Counted from the first letter of the stretch, positions 20,206 to 31,690 are shown. The stretch is DNA of 64,000 nucleotides from Beroe forskalii (GCA_011033025.1 WFMF01000095.1:434001-498000), one strand, 5' to 3'. The notes: generated from the sequence alone by a model not told the origin. Translations and numbers: made by a program.

Positions 20206-22792
20206 TCATTTCCTCTCATCTCTCAATGGCGGGGAAGCTGCATATATGAGCTGTTGTTTCGTAGTGCTGCCCAGTGTTGGTTCTGTGGGCTGTGTGTTTT
20301 GCCTGTGCTGCGTGTTCTGTGGGTGCTGTGTGTTCTGTGGTTGCTGTGTGTTCTGTGGTTGCTGTGTGTTCTGTGGAGACTGTGGGTTCTGTGGTTGCTG
20401 TGTGTTCTGTGGTTGCTGTGTGTTCTGTGGTTGCTGTGTGTTCTGTGGAGACTGTGGGTTCTGTGTTGTGGAAGTTCTCTGTTTTGGGATACCTCTCATC
20501 GGTTTAATGGGCGTCATATCTGGCTGGATGTCCCCCATTCTGTTCTCTACTTCAATTTGATAAGGTGTGGATTGCATGTGCAAAATCGGACCTGGCATTT
20601 GGTATTTCTGTGTTGGACTCGCAGCCGCCGTCGACTCTCTTATTGCGTCCTTTAAAAGTGCTGGGTTGGGTTTGAACCTCCTGGATGCCGCACTCCGGGC
20701 CGGTTTCACCGGCCTCACCACCGGCCTCGCTAAAGAGTCGTAGGAGTCTGAACTGTACGCGTGGCCGTGTAGCAGAGATAAGTCCTCCGTGGAGCAGTCG
20801 GTGAAGAAGTCGTCGTCTGGGAGGATGCTGGCAGTGGAGACTAGTCGCTCCACCTCCTCCCTGATTACTCGCATGTTGTGCCGACTCCGGGCTTGGTCCG
20901 TGCTGATCACTTTGAGTGTTTTCTTCCACCTGCAGGAAGGCGAGGGGTTAGCTCACAGTGCTATAACTTCTACTATAAGTTTAAGTTTAGCTTCAAACCT
21001 CCCAATTTTAAATGAAATTTCAAATTGACCGTGCGCCCTTGGTCTTGTCAACGCAGTACGCACTACGGTAGTATGCGTGCCCAATGGGACGCATACTACC
21101 GTAGCTAGTCTATAATTACTGTTCTACTAACTATAGATATATGGTTGATCAATGATCATTGATCATATCTCAGCAACTCAGTACTCTTTACTGTAGTATG
21201 TAATTGAAAATGCGTGTTACTTACTGCAGGAAAGTGAAGCAGATGAATGCGAAGGCGCACAGCACTGCCACAACAGCTAATCCAATAATGAGAGCATCAG
21301 TCGTCTTCATCCACCCCCCGGTTTCTGAGTCGTCTTTAAGTTGATCATGTTTCGGAACTTCCGGAATTTTCTCTTCTTCTGGAAGTGGAATTCCTTCATC
21401 TTCATCCGGAATTCCTACATTTTCTTCCGGAATTCCCACATCTTCCGAAATTCCCGCTTCTTCAATAATTCCCCCCTCTTTAGGAATTCCCTCCTCTTCA
21501 GGAATTCCCTCTTCTTCACTAATTCCCTCTTCTTCACTTTTTCCGCCCTCTTCACTAATTCCCCCCTCTTCCGGAATTCCCCCCTCTTCAGGAATTCCCT
21601 CATCTTCAGGAAATCCTCCCTCTTCGGGAGCCCCCTCTTCTTCAAAGACTCCATCTTCATTGATAAATCCTGCCCTCGGTTTTCCACCATCTTCTGGAAT
21701 TCCAATTACTCCCTTATCTCGATCCTTATCTCTGTTGCTGTCCGGTTGTATCGCATTATTATTGATCATGTCAAAGCCACCTCCGTCAATGCGATCGTCC
21801 TCAATAACTTTTTGTATATTGTAGTCGTTTTGCCTCTGCTTCACCACTCTTCGGCCAGCTGCTGGTGGCTCCTGGGCCGGCATTTCCTGGGCCGGGGCGG
21901 CGGCCCAGCTGTATAAGTATTCTTGTGTGACTGCCGGGGCCCCTCCGTAGGCTTCCAAGTAACCCGACGCCGTCCTGTCGGCTCCGTGCTGCTTGATGTG
22001 CTCTCGCAGGCTCTTGATCTCTGCGTGATCGAGCTCCTCCAGGCTCCTCTGTTTCTCCCTTTCTCCTCGGAGCAGAGCAACGTCCGCCTGGAACTCCTGA
22101 ACGTCCGCCGCGTGCAGGGCCCCCTCACTGCGGAGCTTCTTCAGCTGGGCGTGGTCCCGAGCCTCGTGGTCTGCGAGTTGCTGCGCATCGTGTTCGGTGA
22201 CTTGCTGAGCACGACTCTTCGCCTCGTCTTCAGCGAGTTGCTGAGCACGACTATTTGCCTCGTGGTCAGTAAGTTGCTGAGCGTCGTCTTCGGCGAGTTG
22301 CTGAGTACGACTCCCTGCCGTGTTTTCAGTGAGTTGCAGAACACGACTCTTATCCTCGTGGTCTGCGAGTTTCAGAGCAGGACTCTTGTCCTGTTCAGTG
22401 AGTTTCTGAACTCCGCTCTCAGCCTCGTGATCGTGTGGAGGTGTGCGCTGATTTGCTGTAGACACTGCAGAGAGCGTTGCTGTAATGGTGTCTTCATGGT
22501 GCTTCTCATGATCACTCTTCAGCTCTCTTATTTCCTCCAACACTTCAGAAATCCTCTCCATGAAATGGTCGTCCTTGCTGATGGAGCTGACCTTGTTCTC
22601 GAGGTTGCGGACCTTAGCTCTGTACTCCTCAATAACTTTCTGAAGAGGAGGCCCATCACTCTTCAAGTTGTCAGTGTTCTCAAGGATTCGCTCAAGTTTC
22701 TCCCGGTAAGCAGCAAGTTGAAATTCCTTATCGTTGTCGTAATACTCCTCGGGGTCCATGGGGAGCGGAAAACACATGCCTGAGTGATGCAT
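20206..22792 (-). CDS. acidic coiled-coil, repeat-rich single-pass membrane protein, copy A
   Basis: Two exons, 21225-22792 and 20206-20929, join through a GTAAGT donor and a TTCCTGCAG acceptor to give about 763 residues. A stop lies two codons before the chosen start (MHHSGMCF), so either this ATG or a start in an unseen upstream exon is used. Order: charged coiled-coil region (residues about 20-100), heptad-like QQLAEDEAKSRA repeats (about 150-215), a further coiled coil, an acidic array of GIPEEGGISEE-type repeats (about 390-470), one transmembrane helix (GLAVVAVLCAFAFICFTFL, about 500-522), a basic WKKTLK stop-transfer, then a tail of about 235 residues with QNTQQPQ repeats. No signal peptide is visible; charge bias favours a cytoplasmic C-terminus. 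I do not recognise the family. The paralogue at 39916-42543 is about 95% or more alike outside the repeats, with in-frame indels, suggesting both are maintained. A matching X-box upstream hints at a ciliary role (inference). Confidence 0.75.
21063..21104. repeat. intronic hairpin in coiled-coil gene A
   Basis: CTACGGTAGTATGCGT pairs with ACGCATACTACCGTAG around a short GCCCAATGGG loop region. The same hairpin, with a longer perfect stem, is at 40784-40824 in gene B. It lies in the only intron (20930-21224), 40 bases before a 20-base perfect palindrome TGATCAATGATCATTGATCA at 21146-21165. Confidence 0.8.
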
Positions 22793-23132
22793 CGATTAGG
22801 AAAACAGTAAACACCTCCAACCGGCAACTCCCACGAATACATGTCTATGCTACTGCTAATACATATCAAAAGCTTAGAACTGAAGAAACCACTTACGAAG
22901 ACTTTTTAGTGCGTATGGAAATTGGAAAGCCGAAAACAAACCTGCTTTAAATATCACCAGAGCGAGAACGTGGATGTTGATAATCCTTGGCATATTATCT
23001 GATGAATTTATTCTGATCTGGATTCGGATCTTAGAGCAAACGTAAGTAATGCAAGGTTAATTGATGCGAAAAGTAATGTGAATGAAAAATAATGAGCGCA
23101 CGTGCACATGATACGCAATTTACTTTTAGTCT

Positions 23133-23146
23133 GTTGCTATGGCAAC
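23133..23146. promoter_or_regulatory. RFX X-box GTTGCTATGGCAAC upstream of coiled-coil gene A
   Basis: GTTGCT-AT-GGCAAC matches the X-box consensus bound by RFX factors (GTNNCC/T-AT-RGNAAC). It lies 341 bases upstream of the chosen start codon of the minus-strand gene ending at 22792. The equivalent site before gene B is GTTGCTATGGTAAC, even nearer to the consensus. RFX/X-box control is the hallmark of ciliary genes in animals. Binding itself is not shown. Confidence 0.6.
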
Positions 23147-23467
23147 CAGCGTAAATCAGTGAATGAGCGCGCGCCGCGCGCTGGTATATCTTCGGCGTAG
23201 CGGAAATATGCATATTGATGGGATTGCAGGGCCTTAAGGCGCAAATTCGGGCTGAGGCTAAGGGGGCTGAAGCCCCCCCCCCCCACATGCCCTAATTCTT
23301 CAAAATAAATAAGAAATGTTCGTGTTGAATTCAAAATTACATAAGATGAGGGAAGATGATAGTTGGGCTCATAAAATTAAAAAATGTTTAAGTGTGTGAA
23401 CCTCAATCCATAGCCTTTAACTCGTTATCAACATTAAACATAGCTTCATCCTTGGTCCAACCCCCCC

Positions 23468-23541
23468 TTGCTAAACACGTATACCCCTGTTATCGTCGCG
23501 CGGCGTGCCGGCGCGTACACACACCTATGCGGGCTTAAGAA
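23468..23541. mobile_element. 74-bp mini mobile element, copy i
   Basis: A GC-rich 74-bp sequence starting TTGCTAAACACGTATACCCC and ending CACCTATGCGGGCTTAAGA is flanked on both sides by AACCCCCCC. Its orthologue in the duplicated segment (43188-43266) has the clearer target duplication ATCCCCCCT. It belongs to the family described at 33471 and 39035. Confidence 0.7.
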
Positions 23542-23851
23542 CCCCCCCTCACCCCTGCATTCTCAACTCCCCTTACAAACCCCCTTGGTCTCCCCAAGTC
23601 CCCACCCCTGAATTTCAAAAATTCGACGTACCCCACCCCCAGCAAAAAGAACTTCAACATTACATTCCCCGACAGTACACCCCCGGCACTTGACCCCCCG
23701 TAAATGTTATTACTAAAATCTGATAGACAGGATAAGGATTGAGAAGTACTAGTTAGGAAGCTATCCTGCTATCAGCAGAAGGTCTGGAGTATAACTATAA
23801 GTTCTAAAGGAGATTCTGACTCTTGTCGTTCCTGCTTCTCTCCAGGGCAGA

Positions 23852-24460
23852 TCATGGCTTGAACACGTCTCCTCTGGTGACACGGACCATCTTGGTTCTG
23901 GAGAGGTTCTGCTTGTCAGGCGTTGCCTGACCCCCTCGCGCGTCAGACAACTGACAAGGTTCTGCTGTGTCTGGAGTGTCTTGAGAAGGGTCCAGTCGTC
24001 CAGATGGAGGGGTGGTGGCAGGACAGCAGGGAGTTGAAGGAGTGGTGAAAGGACTCCAGGGCGTTGGTGGTGTGGTAAGATCCAACCGAAGCTCTGTCAC
24101 GGACGTACCACATGGGGACAGGGAAGATCGGGGGAAGTCGTTGTCTTCCAGCTGGAAGTCCGATCCAAGTCCTCTCGAAGCAGGCCAGTTGTGGGAGCTC
24201 ATCTGCCAGAAAGGTGATGGGGAGGGACTCGAAGGAAGCCACAACAACCGCAACAGGAAGGAAGGCCAATGCCGCCAGCTAAGCCCAGGTTCTTCACTCT
24301 GAGCTTGAAGTCGTCGTCCTGCTGGTGCTTCCTCATCTGCATCAGGCCATGCTCCTTAACCTGGACATCCAACTGCTTGAAAAGGTGGATGAAGCAACCT
24401 TCTGCACCAATACCTGGAAACACTTCCAAAGTATTGGCGAAGAGTAGAGTTGCTTGACAA
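23852..24460 (-). pseudogene. Mutator-like (MULE) transposase remnant, frameshifted
   Basis: Minus-strand frames carry two blocks typical of the C-terminal half of MULE-type transposases: GAEGCFIHLFKQLDVQVKEHG (24350-24430 region) followed, after a one-base shift near 24270, by ALAFLPVAVVVASFESLP and then TTNALESFHHSFNSLLSCHH PSIW. A second shift follows, after which about 45 further residues remain. The N-terminal half and the start are missing. The block has no counterpart in copy B. MULEs make 9-10-bp target duplications, the size found around the mini elements in this window. Confidence 0.65.
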
Positions 24461-24471
24461 TGACAGACTAT

Positions 24472-24635
24472 AAGATTTATAAGGTTTTTTACAAGGTTTA
24501 CAAGGTTTTTTACAAGGTTTCCATTTACAAGCTTTTACAAGGTTTGCAAGGTTTTTTACAAGGTTTTTATACAAGGTTTTTTTACAAGGTTTTTTTACAA
24601 GGTTTTTTTACAAGGTTTTTTTACAAGGTTTACAA
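24472..24635. repeat. TTTTTACAAGGT tandem array
   Basis: About twelve units of 11-18 bases built on TTTTTTACAAGG with varying T-run length lie directly upstream (in the gene's sense) of the MULE remnant. Confidence 0.85.
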
Positions 24636-25189
24636 GGACTATACGTCCTCAGCTCAGTCGATGGTGCGACACCTGAACCCCCGTTCCCTAGCACAGTTGC
24701 ATGGGAGTTTAATGTGCCTATAAGGGGGATGAGATGTTGGGGGTCAAGTGTCGCACTTAGACATCTTCGATAAGCCGCGGATCAGTGCGTTTGATTTATG
24801 TTTATTTATAATTATCGGAGGATGTAATGTCGGGGGGGGGGGGGGGTCAAAAGTCGCAGCAATCGTCGAACTGCGACGTTTGACCCCCGCCTTCCTTATA
24901 GATTTGCAGTACTGTAGTAGGGGTTGTAATGTCGGGGATGTAGTGTCGGGGGATGTAATGTCGGGGGGTCCCTTTGGTGTTTTGTGCCACTGGGTATGAC
25001 GCTTTTTCCAGGCTCGGCTGCGCAGTGCATCTTCATGCTTCCTCAGGGAATGCCGTGTGCGTACAACCACCTACATTGTAAAATAAAAATAATTTAACAC
25101 AACTAAAATAATTTTCCCAGATCAAGGATAGGTTAATTTCTTTTTCAAAAATAAATATAACTTCTTTTTTTTCAAAACTAAAAATAACT

Positions 25190-25330
25190 TATCCTTCTGG
25201 GTCGGTTATTTTTCTTTCTCAAAAATAAAAAATAACTTATCCTTTTGGGACACACACGTGTCCTAGAAGGATAAGTTATTTTTTTGTTTTTCAAAAATAA
25301 AAAATAACTTATCCTTTTGTCTTTTATTGG
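25190..25330. repeat. AAAAATAACTTATCCTT foldback
   Basis: Three direct and one inverted copy of AAATAACTTATCCTTYTGG. The central pair, around GGGACACACACGTGTCC, makes a long hairpin (about 25221-25285). A related hairpin is at 43719-43790 in copy B, in inverted order. Confidence 0.75.
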
Positions 25331-25603
25331 GAAGAAAAGTCGCGTTTTGGACAAAGAACAGCTGTTTTTAACCCTTAAATCGCCGTAGAGGTCTCATGGC
25401 CATGGGTGACCAAAAACTGCTTAATCTTGCCAATGGTCAATGGTCATAAGCCTTGCGACGATGTTTGTCAGCTTCCGTACTTTTTTTTAGCTTTTTACCT
25501 CTCAAAATAGTGATCCTGTATCATTTCTCAGGCATCCAGAATGCTGAAATTCAAAATTAATCCGATTGAACTGAAACTTTGCAGGCCATTCAGCTAAGAC
25601 CTT

Positions 25604-28032
25604 CCCAGCCGGCACAAAGAAACCAAACCAAAAATAAACCAATGAAAAACGTTTTTCTTTGGTTTAATTTTTATTTTTCGTCAAACGTTATTTCTAAACG
25701 TTTTGATACGTTTAATAGACGGATCTGTGAAACGTTTACAAAAACCAAAATTAAACGTTTCTGATACGTTTATTTTGGTTTATATATAACGTTTCTACAA
25801 AACCATAAATAAACGTATGTGGAACGTTTATTTATGGTTTACAGACAACTAATTTGTGGATTGAACTTGAAGTTTCGTTCCATAGAAACCTCAAGTAAAC
25901 TTTTTAAAATGTGTATTTTCGTTCACGAAAAACCTGTTTATCACAAACCCTATGTAGCGCACCCACCAAGGCTTTAAAAATCAAACTTGATCCGGCTGTT
26001 CAGGTTATTAGAAATTCCCACCCCATAGCAGTCACGGACTGATGGCTCGCTCTGTTACCCAGATATGTCCACTGCAGGCTCTTCTCCACTTCCCCCACAG
26101 CTTCGCTGGTAATCTCTTCAGAACAAACAGTATAATTACTATTACCGCCCTTTCTACTCTTTCAGTCGCCGTGTTTCTCAGCAAATTTCACCGCAGCTTT
26201 CAGCTCTCTTTTCTTTCTTCATACCCCAGCTCGCTTGCTTGACCGCATCACTGACACTCTCAAACTCACTCTTGAATTGCTCACATTTTACTCTGCTGTA
26301 ACCGAGTTTCCTGATTTTTGATCAGAATCCGCCTCAGCAAGATCGATCAGCTGCTGACTCTGCTCTTGCTCTCTTGACAAGAAAACCGCGGACAGCTGTC
26401 AAAACCAAATTTGACTGAGTAGACTAGACTTGTCAAACTTCATTACTATCGTCTTGCAGTACAGTTGACCTCCTCCCAATTTTCATAAACACAGCATTGA
26501 AAGTTCATTTCCTTCGCCACACTGTGCAGATTTTCTAGCGAGAATTTAGTAGGTGATCTTTGTACACTATAACTATAAGTATATAAGGCCCAAAACCGCA
26601 AAAGATTCGTCATGAATTATCTCCCCTTAAAATTGGATGAGACCGTTCAAACCCATGCGACTCCTCCGAACACACTTTGGGTCCATGGCTCATCACATAT
26701 CGTAACTCATCATATCGTAACTCATCATATCGTAACTCATCATAACGTTTTAATGCCTGAATAAATCCAAAAGTAGCGATTTCAATAAGTTCTACAAAAC
26801 TGAAAACGTCCGTGCTAACTCACATTACAAAATTGTAGCATTGGAACCTAATTTCACGCACATTAATCGTATTTGAACTTGTTTTAACAAATCAAGAGTC
26901 GAAAATCCCATGTATATATTGATTTCATGAAATGCCTAATTTCTACAAAACTTCCGCGTGAACTCATGCAGCACAATTTCATCTCCTATTTTCCGCAATT
27001 TTTTACTAACAGGCAACAGGACACCATGAAAAAGGTCACTATAGCATCACTAAGTGCGGCAGCAGAACGTTTTCGCCAAAAACCTATTTTAATCATTTGC
27101 AGCTCAATTTTTGAGGCTTCCAGAGGCCATTTAACACCTGATTGCCCTGAAAATTGTTTTATAGCTAAATCTTAAGGAACAATATAAGCTACCTGTTTAA
27201 AACATTATCCGATAAAACTGATTTAGTTATAGATGTTCAAAATGGCGCAAAATAACATTTTAAACATGGTTCTACTCTCTATCTTTCCATGGATTACCGC
27301 CTTGCCCAGGGCGTGAACTCGTGCCAGCTGTGGACAAAGGCTTGTGCTATATTGTGCAAATACGCTGCAATTTATTGATAAGAAAATTGCTTAATCAACA
27401 CACTAAAAAACTGATAGATAGCGAATGAATAAGAAATAAACGAAAGTAAACCAAAAATAAACCAAAATAAACCTTATCATAGAAACACAAGGAAACCTTT
27501 ACCCTTACAATTATATCCCCCGTCCTGCTTCAGTCTGTAAATTGTGCCTTGCAAGGCAAATACTGTGGTTAATAACCCAGTTCTATTACTTTTATTCAAA
27601 ACCATGTGTGTACTCATACTGTATACTCATGGTCGACGGAGGAGACTCACTATAGTCCAAGTCAGCGAGATTGTCCTAGGGGTCTAGGACAGTAAATAAT
27701 TTAGTGATGAAATGGTTAATCAATTGGTTTTTATTTAGTTTCGAGGATACCAATCAGAAACGTTATTTTGAAAACGATTTATAAACCATAAATAAACGAA
27801 ACCGCAGGAACTATCTTTCAGTGATTTTCCGTTTAATAACCGTTTCTGTTTGACGTTTATTAAACGTTTCCCTAGAAACGTTTATGAAACGTTAATTTTA
27901 AACCGAATGTATGCTTTAAAACGTTACGCGAAAAAACGTTTAATAAACGTTTATTAAACGTTATTTCGTTTCGTTAAGGTTTCCCAAAAAACGTTGAATA
28001 AACGTATTTTAAACGCTTTTTGGCCGGCTGGG
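25604..28032. mobile_element. 2.4-kb non-autonomous element rich in AAACGTTT motifs
   Basis: Tips CCCAGCCGGC (25604) and GCCGGCTGGG (28032) are inverted. Both subterminal regions (25606-25860 and 27740-28020) are packed with AAACGTTT/TTAAACGTT motifs and AAACCAAAAATAAACC. Copy B is continuous through this place (around 43999: CTAAGAC joined to TTTATTAGTGAGAC), so it is an approximately empty site. The interior has no convincing ORF. Confidence 0.8.
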
Positions 28033-28399
28033 TTATTATTGAGACATTAAAGTGGCGTCATAGACATAAGTAAAAAGCATTATAATTTTCGGACGCTCTC
28101 AGATTGTACTCATGGACCCAATTAGATTTTCACAGTCCTCGTCACTCTAGACCCTGTCTCGTGACCAGTGAACGCTGCTAACTTCATTAAGAGATAATAG
28201 GGATGTCTGCGAGAGGTGTGCACTATACGTGGGCCTGCGTCTGGACTGCAGTGAAAATCCCATTTAGGAGGTGAAGGTGTGCTGTTTAGAGCCCGTTTGT
28301 CTGTTGGGGTAATCAGAGAGCTGGCTCTGGTTGCGACAGGTGGCAAGTTTCCCTAGTGACCGGGGGAGGATAGAGTAGAAAAGGATAGGAGACGTGCTA

Positions 28400-28700
28400 T
28401 TTGTCTGTCTGTGACAGTATGTGCGTTTGTGTGTATGTATGTGTGTGTATGTATGTATGTTTGAATGTATGTGTTAGTGTATATGTATATGTATGTATGT
28501 ATGTGCTGGTGTGTTAGTGCGTATGTATATGTGTTAGAGTGCGTGTATTTGTGCGTCTGTGTCTGTCTGTTTTTCTGTCCGTCTTCGTCAGTTTGCGTGT
28601 GGTAATTTGTGTGTTTTAATCTGTATCTTTTTCTTTCGCTGCCTGCAATCGACCGCTCATGTCTGTTATGTCTGTATGTCAGAATGTGTGTTTTTTTTAA

Positions 28701-28798
<98 letters not shown>

Positions 28799-28800
28799 GT
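28400..28800. repeat. GTAT-type microsatellite then long (TG)n tract
   Basis: 28420-28560 is impure GTATGTATGTGT, and 28705-28797 is an uninterrupted TG tract of about 46 repeats. In copy B the sequence collapses into low-quality bases and the assembly gap at the matching place, so the tract probably caused the gap. Confidence 0.9.
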
Positions 28801-29746
28801 CTGTGTTTAGGCCAGCTCACTAGTCTGCACCTGTTGTTTTATTTCGCTCCATCTCTCTCTCTCTTTCTCTCGACGTCCATATATTATTCTCTCTGGACGC
28901 GTGTTCTCTCTTAAATTATACTAATGTCTGTATATTCCTCGCTATATTGAGTAGGAGTTCTCCGTGCCAAATGTACACGCTGTGTTAATTACATACGCCG
29001 TGTCCGGAGATTATAATTACCTACACCAGTACGTTGGCAGTGGTGTGCTCTACCTGTACTCTTCTTAGTACACGTCTTGTACTGAGCTTTGTTTAACTAA
29101 TGTTCTCAAACATTTCTTAGTTTAACTATCCCTAGCAACCAGCCGGAGTTTAACACCATAGCAACGAGGCTGGCAGAAGTTAAACCCCTTAGCAACCCCT
29201 CGCTCTCAGTTTCCGCAGACTTTTTTGGCTTCGCTTTGTCACACTTATCCTTGCTGGGTGCTGTTTATCTACCGATCGATCTGTTTTGTAAAACCTTCTA
29301 TGTGTTATTCCATCATGGTTGCAGCCCACTTGGAAATTATACCTTATTGGTTAACAAATTTTTGCTTTGTTAGTTTGCTGCTCCTATAATAGATATAACA
29401 ATAGTGGTATCAACATTCAGCATCGTATAGCTTTATAATTTGTATAAAAACCACAGACCTAATATAATTTAAGTAAAATAGGGGATGGAATTGGGGAACT
29501 CTGCAATACCCTATAACGGTGGGGGTTCTAAATGGGGGGGGGACTACGTTGGGTTAACAGATATAGGAATTCACGAAGTGCCGATTTTCACCTTCGAGTC
29601 CGTCGTCTTAAAATGCGTCCAAATTAACCTCGTGCTATTAAAAATTTGAGCCGTTTTAGCTTTTTGTTTATGAAGAATTTGACTGAGAAATTCATTCCCA
29701 TATTCCCTACGCTACATTATTCCACTGGGAATGGGATTTGAACTAA

Positions 29747-30082
29747 GTGGCCATCCATTCCATAAAGGACGACCGCGAAATTTCGACCATTTTAGACCCC
29801 TCCCCCCTAGTCCGCAACCATCCGCATTTCAGAAACCCTCCCTCCCCCTGACGTCCGGATTTTAATTGAATAGATTAGAAAATCTTTTGGATAATCAATA
29901 ACTTTTTTTGGGCCCGAAATTTCACGATTTTCTTGTGAAATAATACCGTCAAATCGACCAAAATTTCCATAAACATCGGACGTCTGCATTTAACAAAACA
30001 CCCCCTCCCCCTATTTCAGCATTGGTGAACTTCCCCCTCGGCCCCTCCCACCTCATTGCGGGCGTCCTTTATGGATGGCCCC
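29747..30082. mobile_element. 336-bp MITE, GGCCATCCAT ends, TAA target duplication
   Basis: The left end GTGGCCATCCATTCCATAAA mirrors the right end (TTTATGGATGGCCCC). TAA flanks both sides (29744-29746, 30083-30085). The tip sequence is shared with the MITE at 17945, so they are the same superfamily, probably Harbinger- or ISL2EU-like. Confidence 0.7.
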
Positions 30083-30094
30083 TAAGTCATGTGT

Positions 30095-30740
30095 GCAACT
30101 ATGTGGGGTGTCGAACTAAAGCGTGGGGATTAGAAATCAGCGTGTGAGTTTTGAACCAAGCGAAGGGGGGTTGAAGTTAAAAGTGGAGGGGGTTTCAAAC
30201 TAAAAAGATGGTGGGTGCAACTATGTGAGGTGTCGAACTAAAGCGTGGAAGATTCAGACACAGCGTATGTGTGTGGGTTTTGAACCTAGCGATCAGCGGG
30301 GGTCGAAATAAGAGAGGGATTCGAACTAAACGGGGGTGTGCGGTTTCGAACTAATGAGGCCTAAGGGTTTCGTCGAACTAATCGAACTAAGCATGGGGGT
30401 TTGAAACAAGCGGGTCGAGCTAAGCGGGGGTTGAACTAAACGGGGATGTGTGGACGGACTAAACAGTAAGTGGGGCAGGGATAGAAGGGGGGTTGAACTC
30501 AGTGGGCACTGGGCAAAGGTTAAACTAAGCGGGTGGAGGTTGACTGTTGAGCTAAGTAGCGAGTGTCGAACAAAAGCGTGGGTATTCCAACCAATTGGGC
30601 GGGTTTGAGATAAACGGGCGGAATCGAACGGGGTGTCGAACTCAAGCGGGGTCGGGGGAACCTTTAAGTGGGGTCAAAGTAACGGGGGAAGAAGTCGAGC
30701 TTATCGGGAGGTCAAACTTATCGGGTGAAGAAGATAGGTC
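30095..30740. repeat. degenerate GTCGAACTAAGCGGGG repeats
   Basis: Roughly 25-35-bp imperfect units with TTGAACTAAGCGGG, TCGAACTAA and GGGGGTT cores. Strong G bias on this strand and no long reading frame. Confidence 0.75.
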
Positions 30741-31435
30741 TGGAATAAGCCGTGGTGACTCCCGCCGACGTTATTGTTCAAAAAATCGGATATAAGTATG
30801 GGTACTGGAGTAAAATATGCCTTGGGCTACAATATCCCCATTGGCTGCTATTTTTCTTAAATATCGCTATAATAGCACATTTCCCCGTAATTCGGCACTG
30901 TAGAGTAATTGTGATTACTGATATGTTAAAACTTCCTTGGTCGCACGTTCTGTTTACATCTTAACATGGTAGTTGTCTCCATATAACGTCATAAAGTTAT
31001 GATGTTCGGCCCGTTGGTCTCAACATAGCAGCTGCATAAAGTCATAAAGTTGGATATTCCTAGAACTGGTCTCAACATAGTGTCATTAACTTAAATTTAT
31101 AATTTTAAATATCCTCGAAATTTCTTTTCGGCTTTTCCTCGCAATTTTAGCAACTATTTTCCCAATCCTATTTTTATAATGTGTGTTAAATCCATGCTGC
31201 GCGCTTTCCCTGCGCACTTCTCGTGTGCTAAGTGGTATGTATAGATCTATGTAATTAATGAGAGCTGTGTTAGCTGACACAGCTGTACTCCTGGGAAGTG
31301 CAGGAGCTGGTCGATTATCCGTGCTATCTGTACCTATTAAGTGGAGGTAACTCTATCCCATTTCAGGGCACAGCAACTCCCTGCTCCATTATAGAATCAC
31401 ATTTCTTCAGTTGTACCTAGTTGCTGTTAGTTGCG

Positions 31436-31690
31436 TGTATACTGTGTGAATTCACTGTACATTTCACACTGGGAAATGAACTGTGTGCACTGTAAAATGT
31501 ACCTACTGCGTGTATTGTGTGGAATGTACCTACTGTGTGAAATGTACTTACTGTGTGAAATGTACTTACTGTGTGAAATGTACCTACTGTGTGAAATGTA
31601 CCTACTGTGTGTGAAATGTACCTACTGTGTGAAATGTACTTACTGTGTGAAATGTACCCACTGTGTGTGTGTGCTGTGAGAAAGGTACCT
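31436..31690. repeat. 18-bp minisatellite ACTGTGTGAAATGTACCT
   Basis: About ten clear copies, with CT/TT variation at the end of the unit, grading into less regular TGTGTACTGTG sequence on both sides. A smaller 17-bp array (CACCAGTGGTTAGATAT) is at 32150-32225. Confidence 0.9.

Larger units (their letters stand above)
12300..28800 (+). repeat. segmental duplication, copy A (partner at 38372-44440)
   Basis: Homology with 38372-44440 in the same orientation runs through the 55-bp satellite, the last COPS2 exon, the 21-bp array, the coiled-coil membrane gene and its upstream region to about 23612. It resumes at about 25190-25600 and again at 28040-28500. Copy A is longer because it carries a 6.2-kb TIR element (13325-19550), a region with a MULE remnant (about 23612-25190) and a 2.4-kb TIR element (25604-28032) that copy B lacks. 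The outer limits given are approximate. Confidence 0.85.

Noticed and set aside
20144-20560. Cysteine-rich plus-strand frame with repeated CVFCGC
   Set aside because: It is the antisense reading of the QNTQQPQ repeats of coiled-coil gene A; the same happens at 39984-40261 for gene B.
21341-22783. Long plus-strand frames, including an FRNSLLFRNS repeat protein of 191 codons and a 286-codon frame
   Set aside because: Antisense shadows of the acidic repeat and coiled-coil exon; the minus strand has splice-consistent structure, membrane helix and paralogue support.
28353-28820. His-Thr repeat frame of 155 codons
   Set aside because: Reading through the TG/GTAT microsatellite; simple-sequence artefact.
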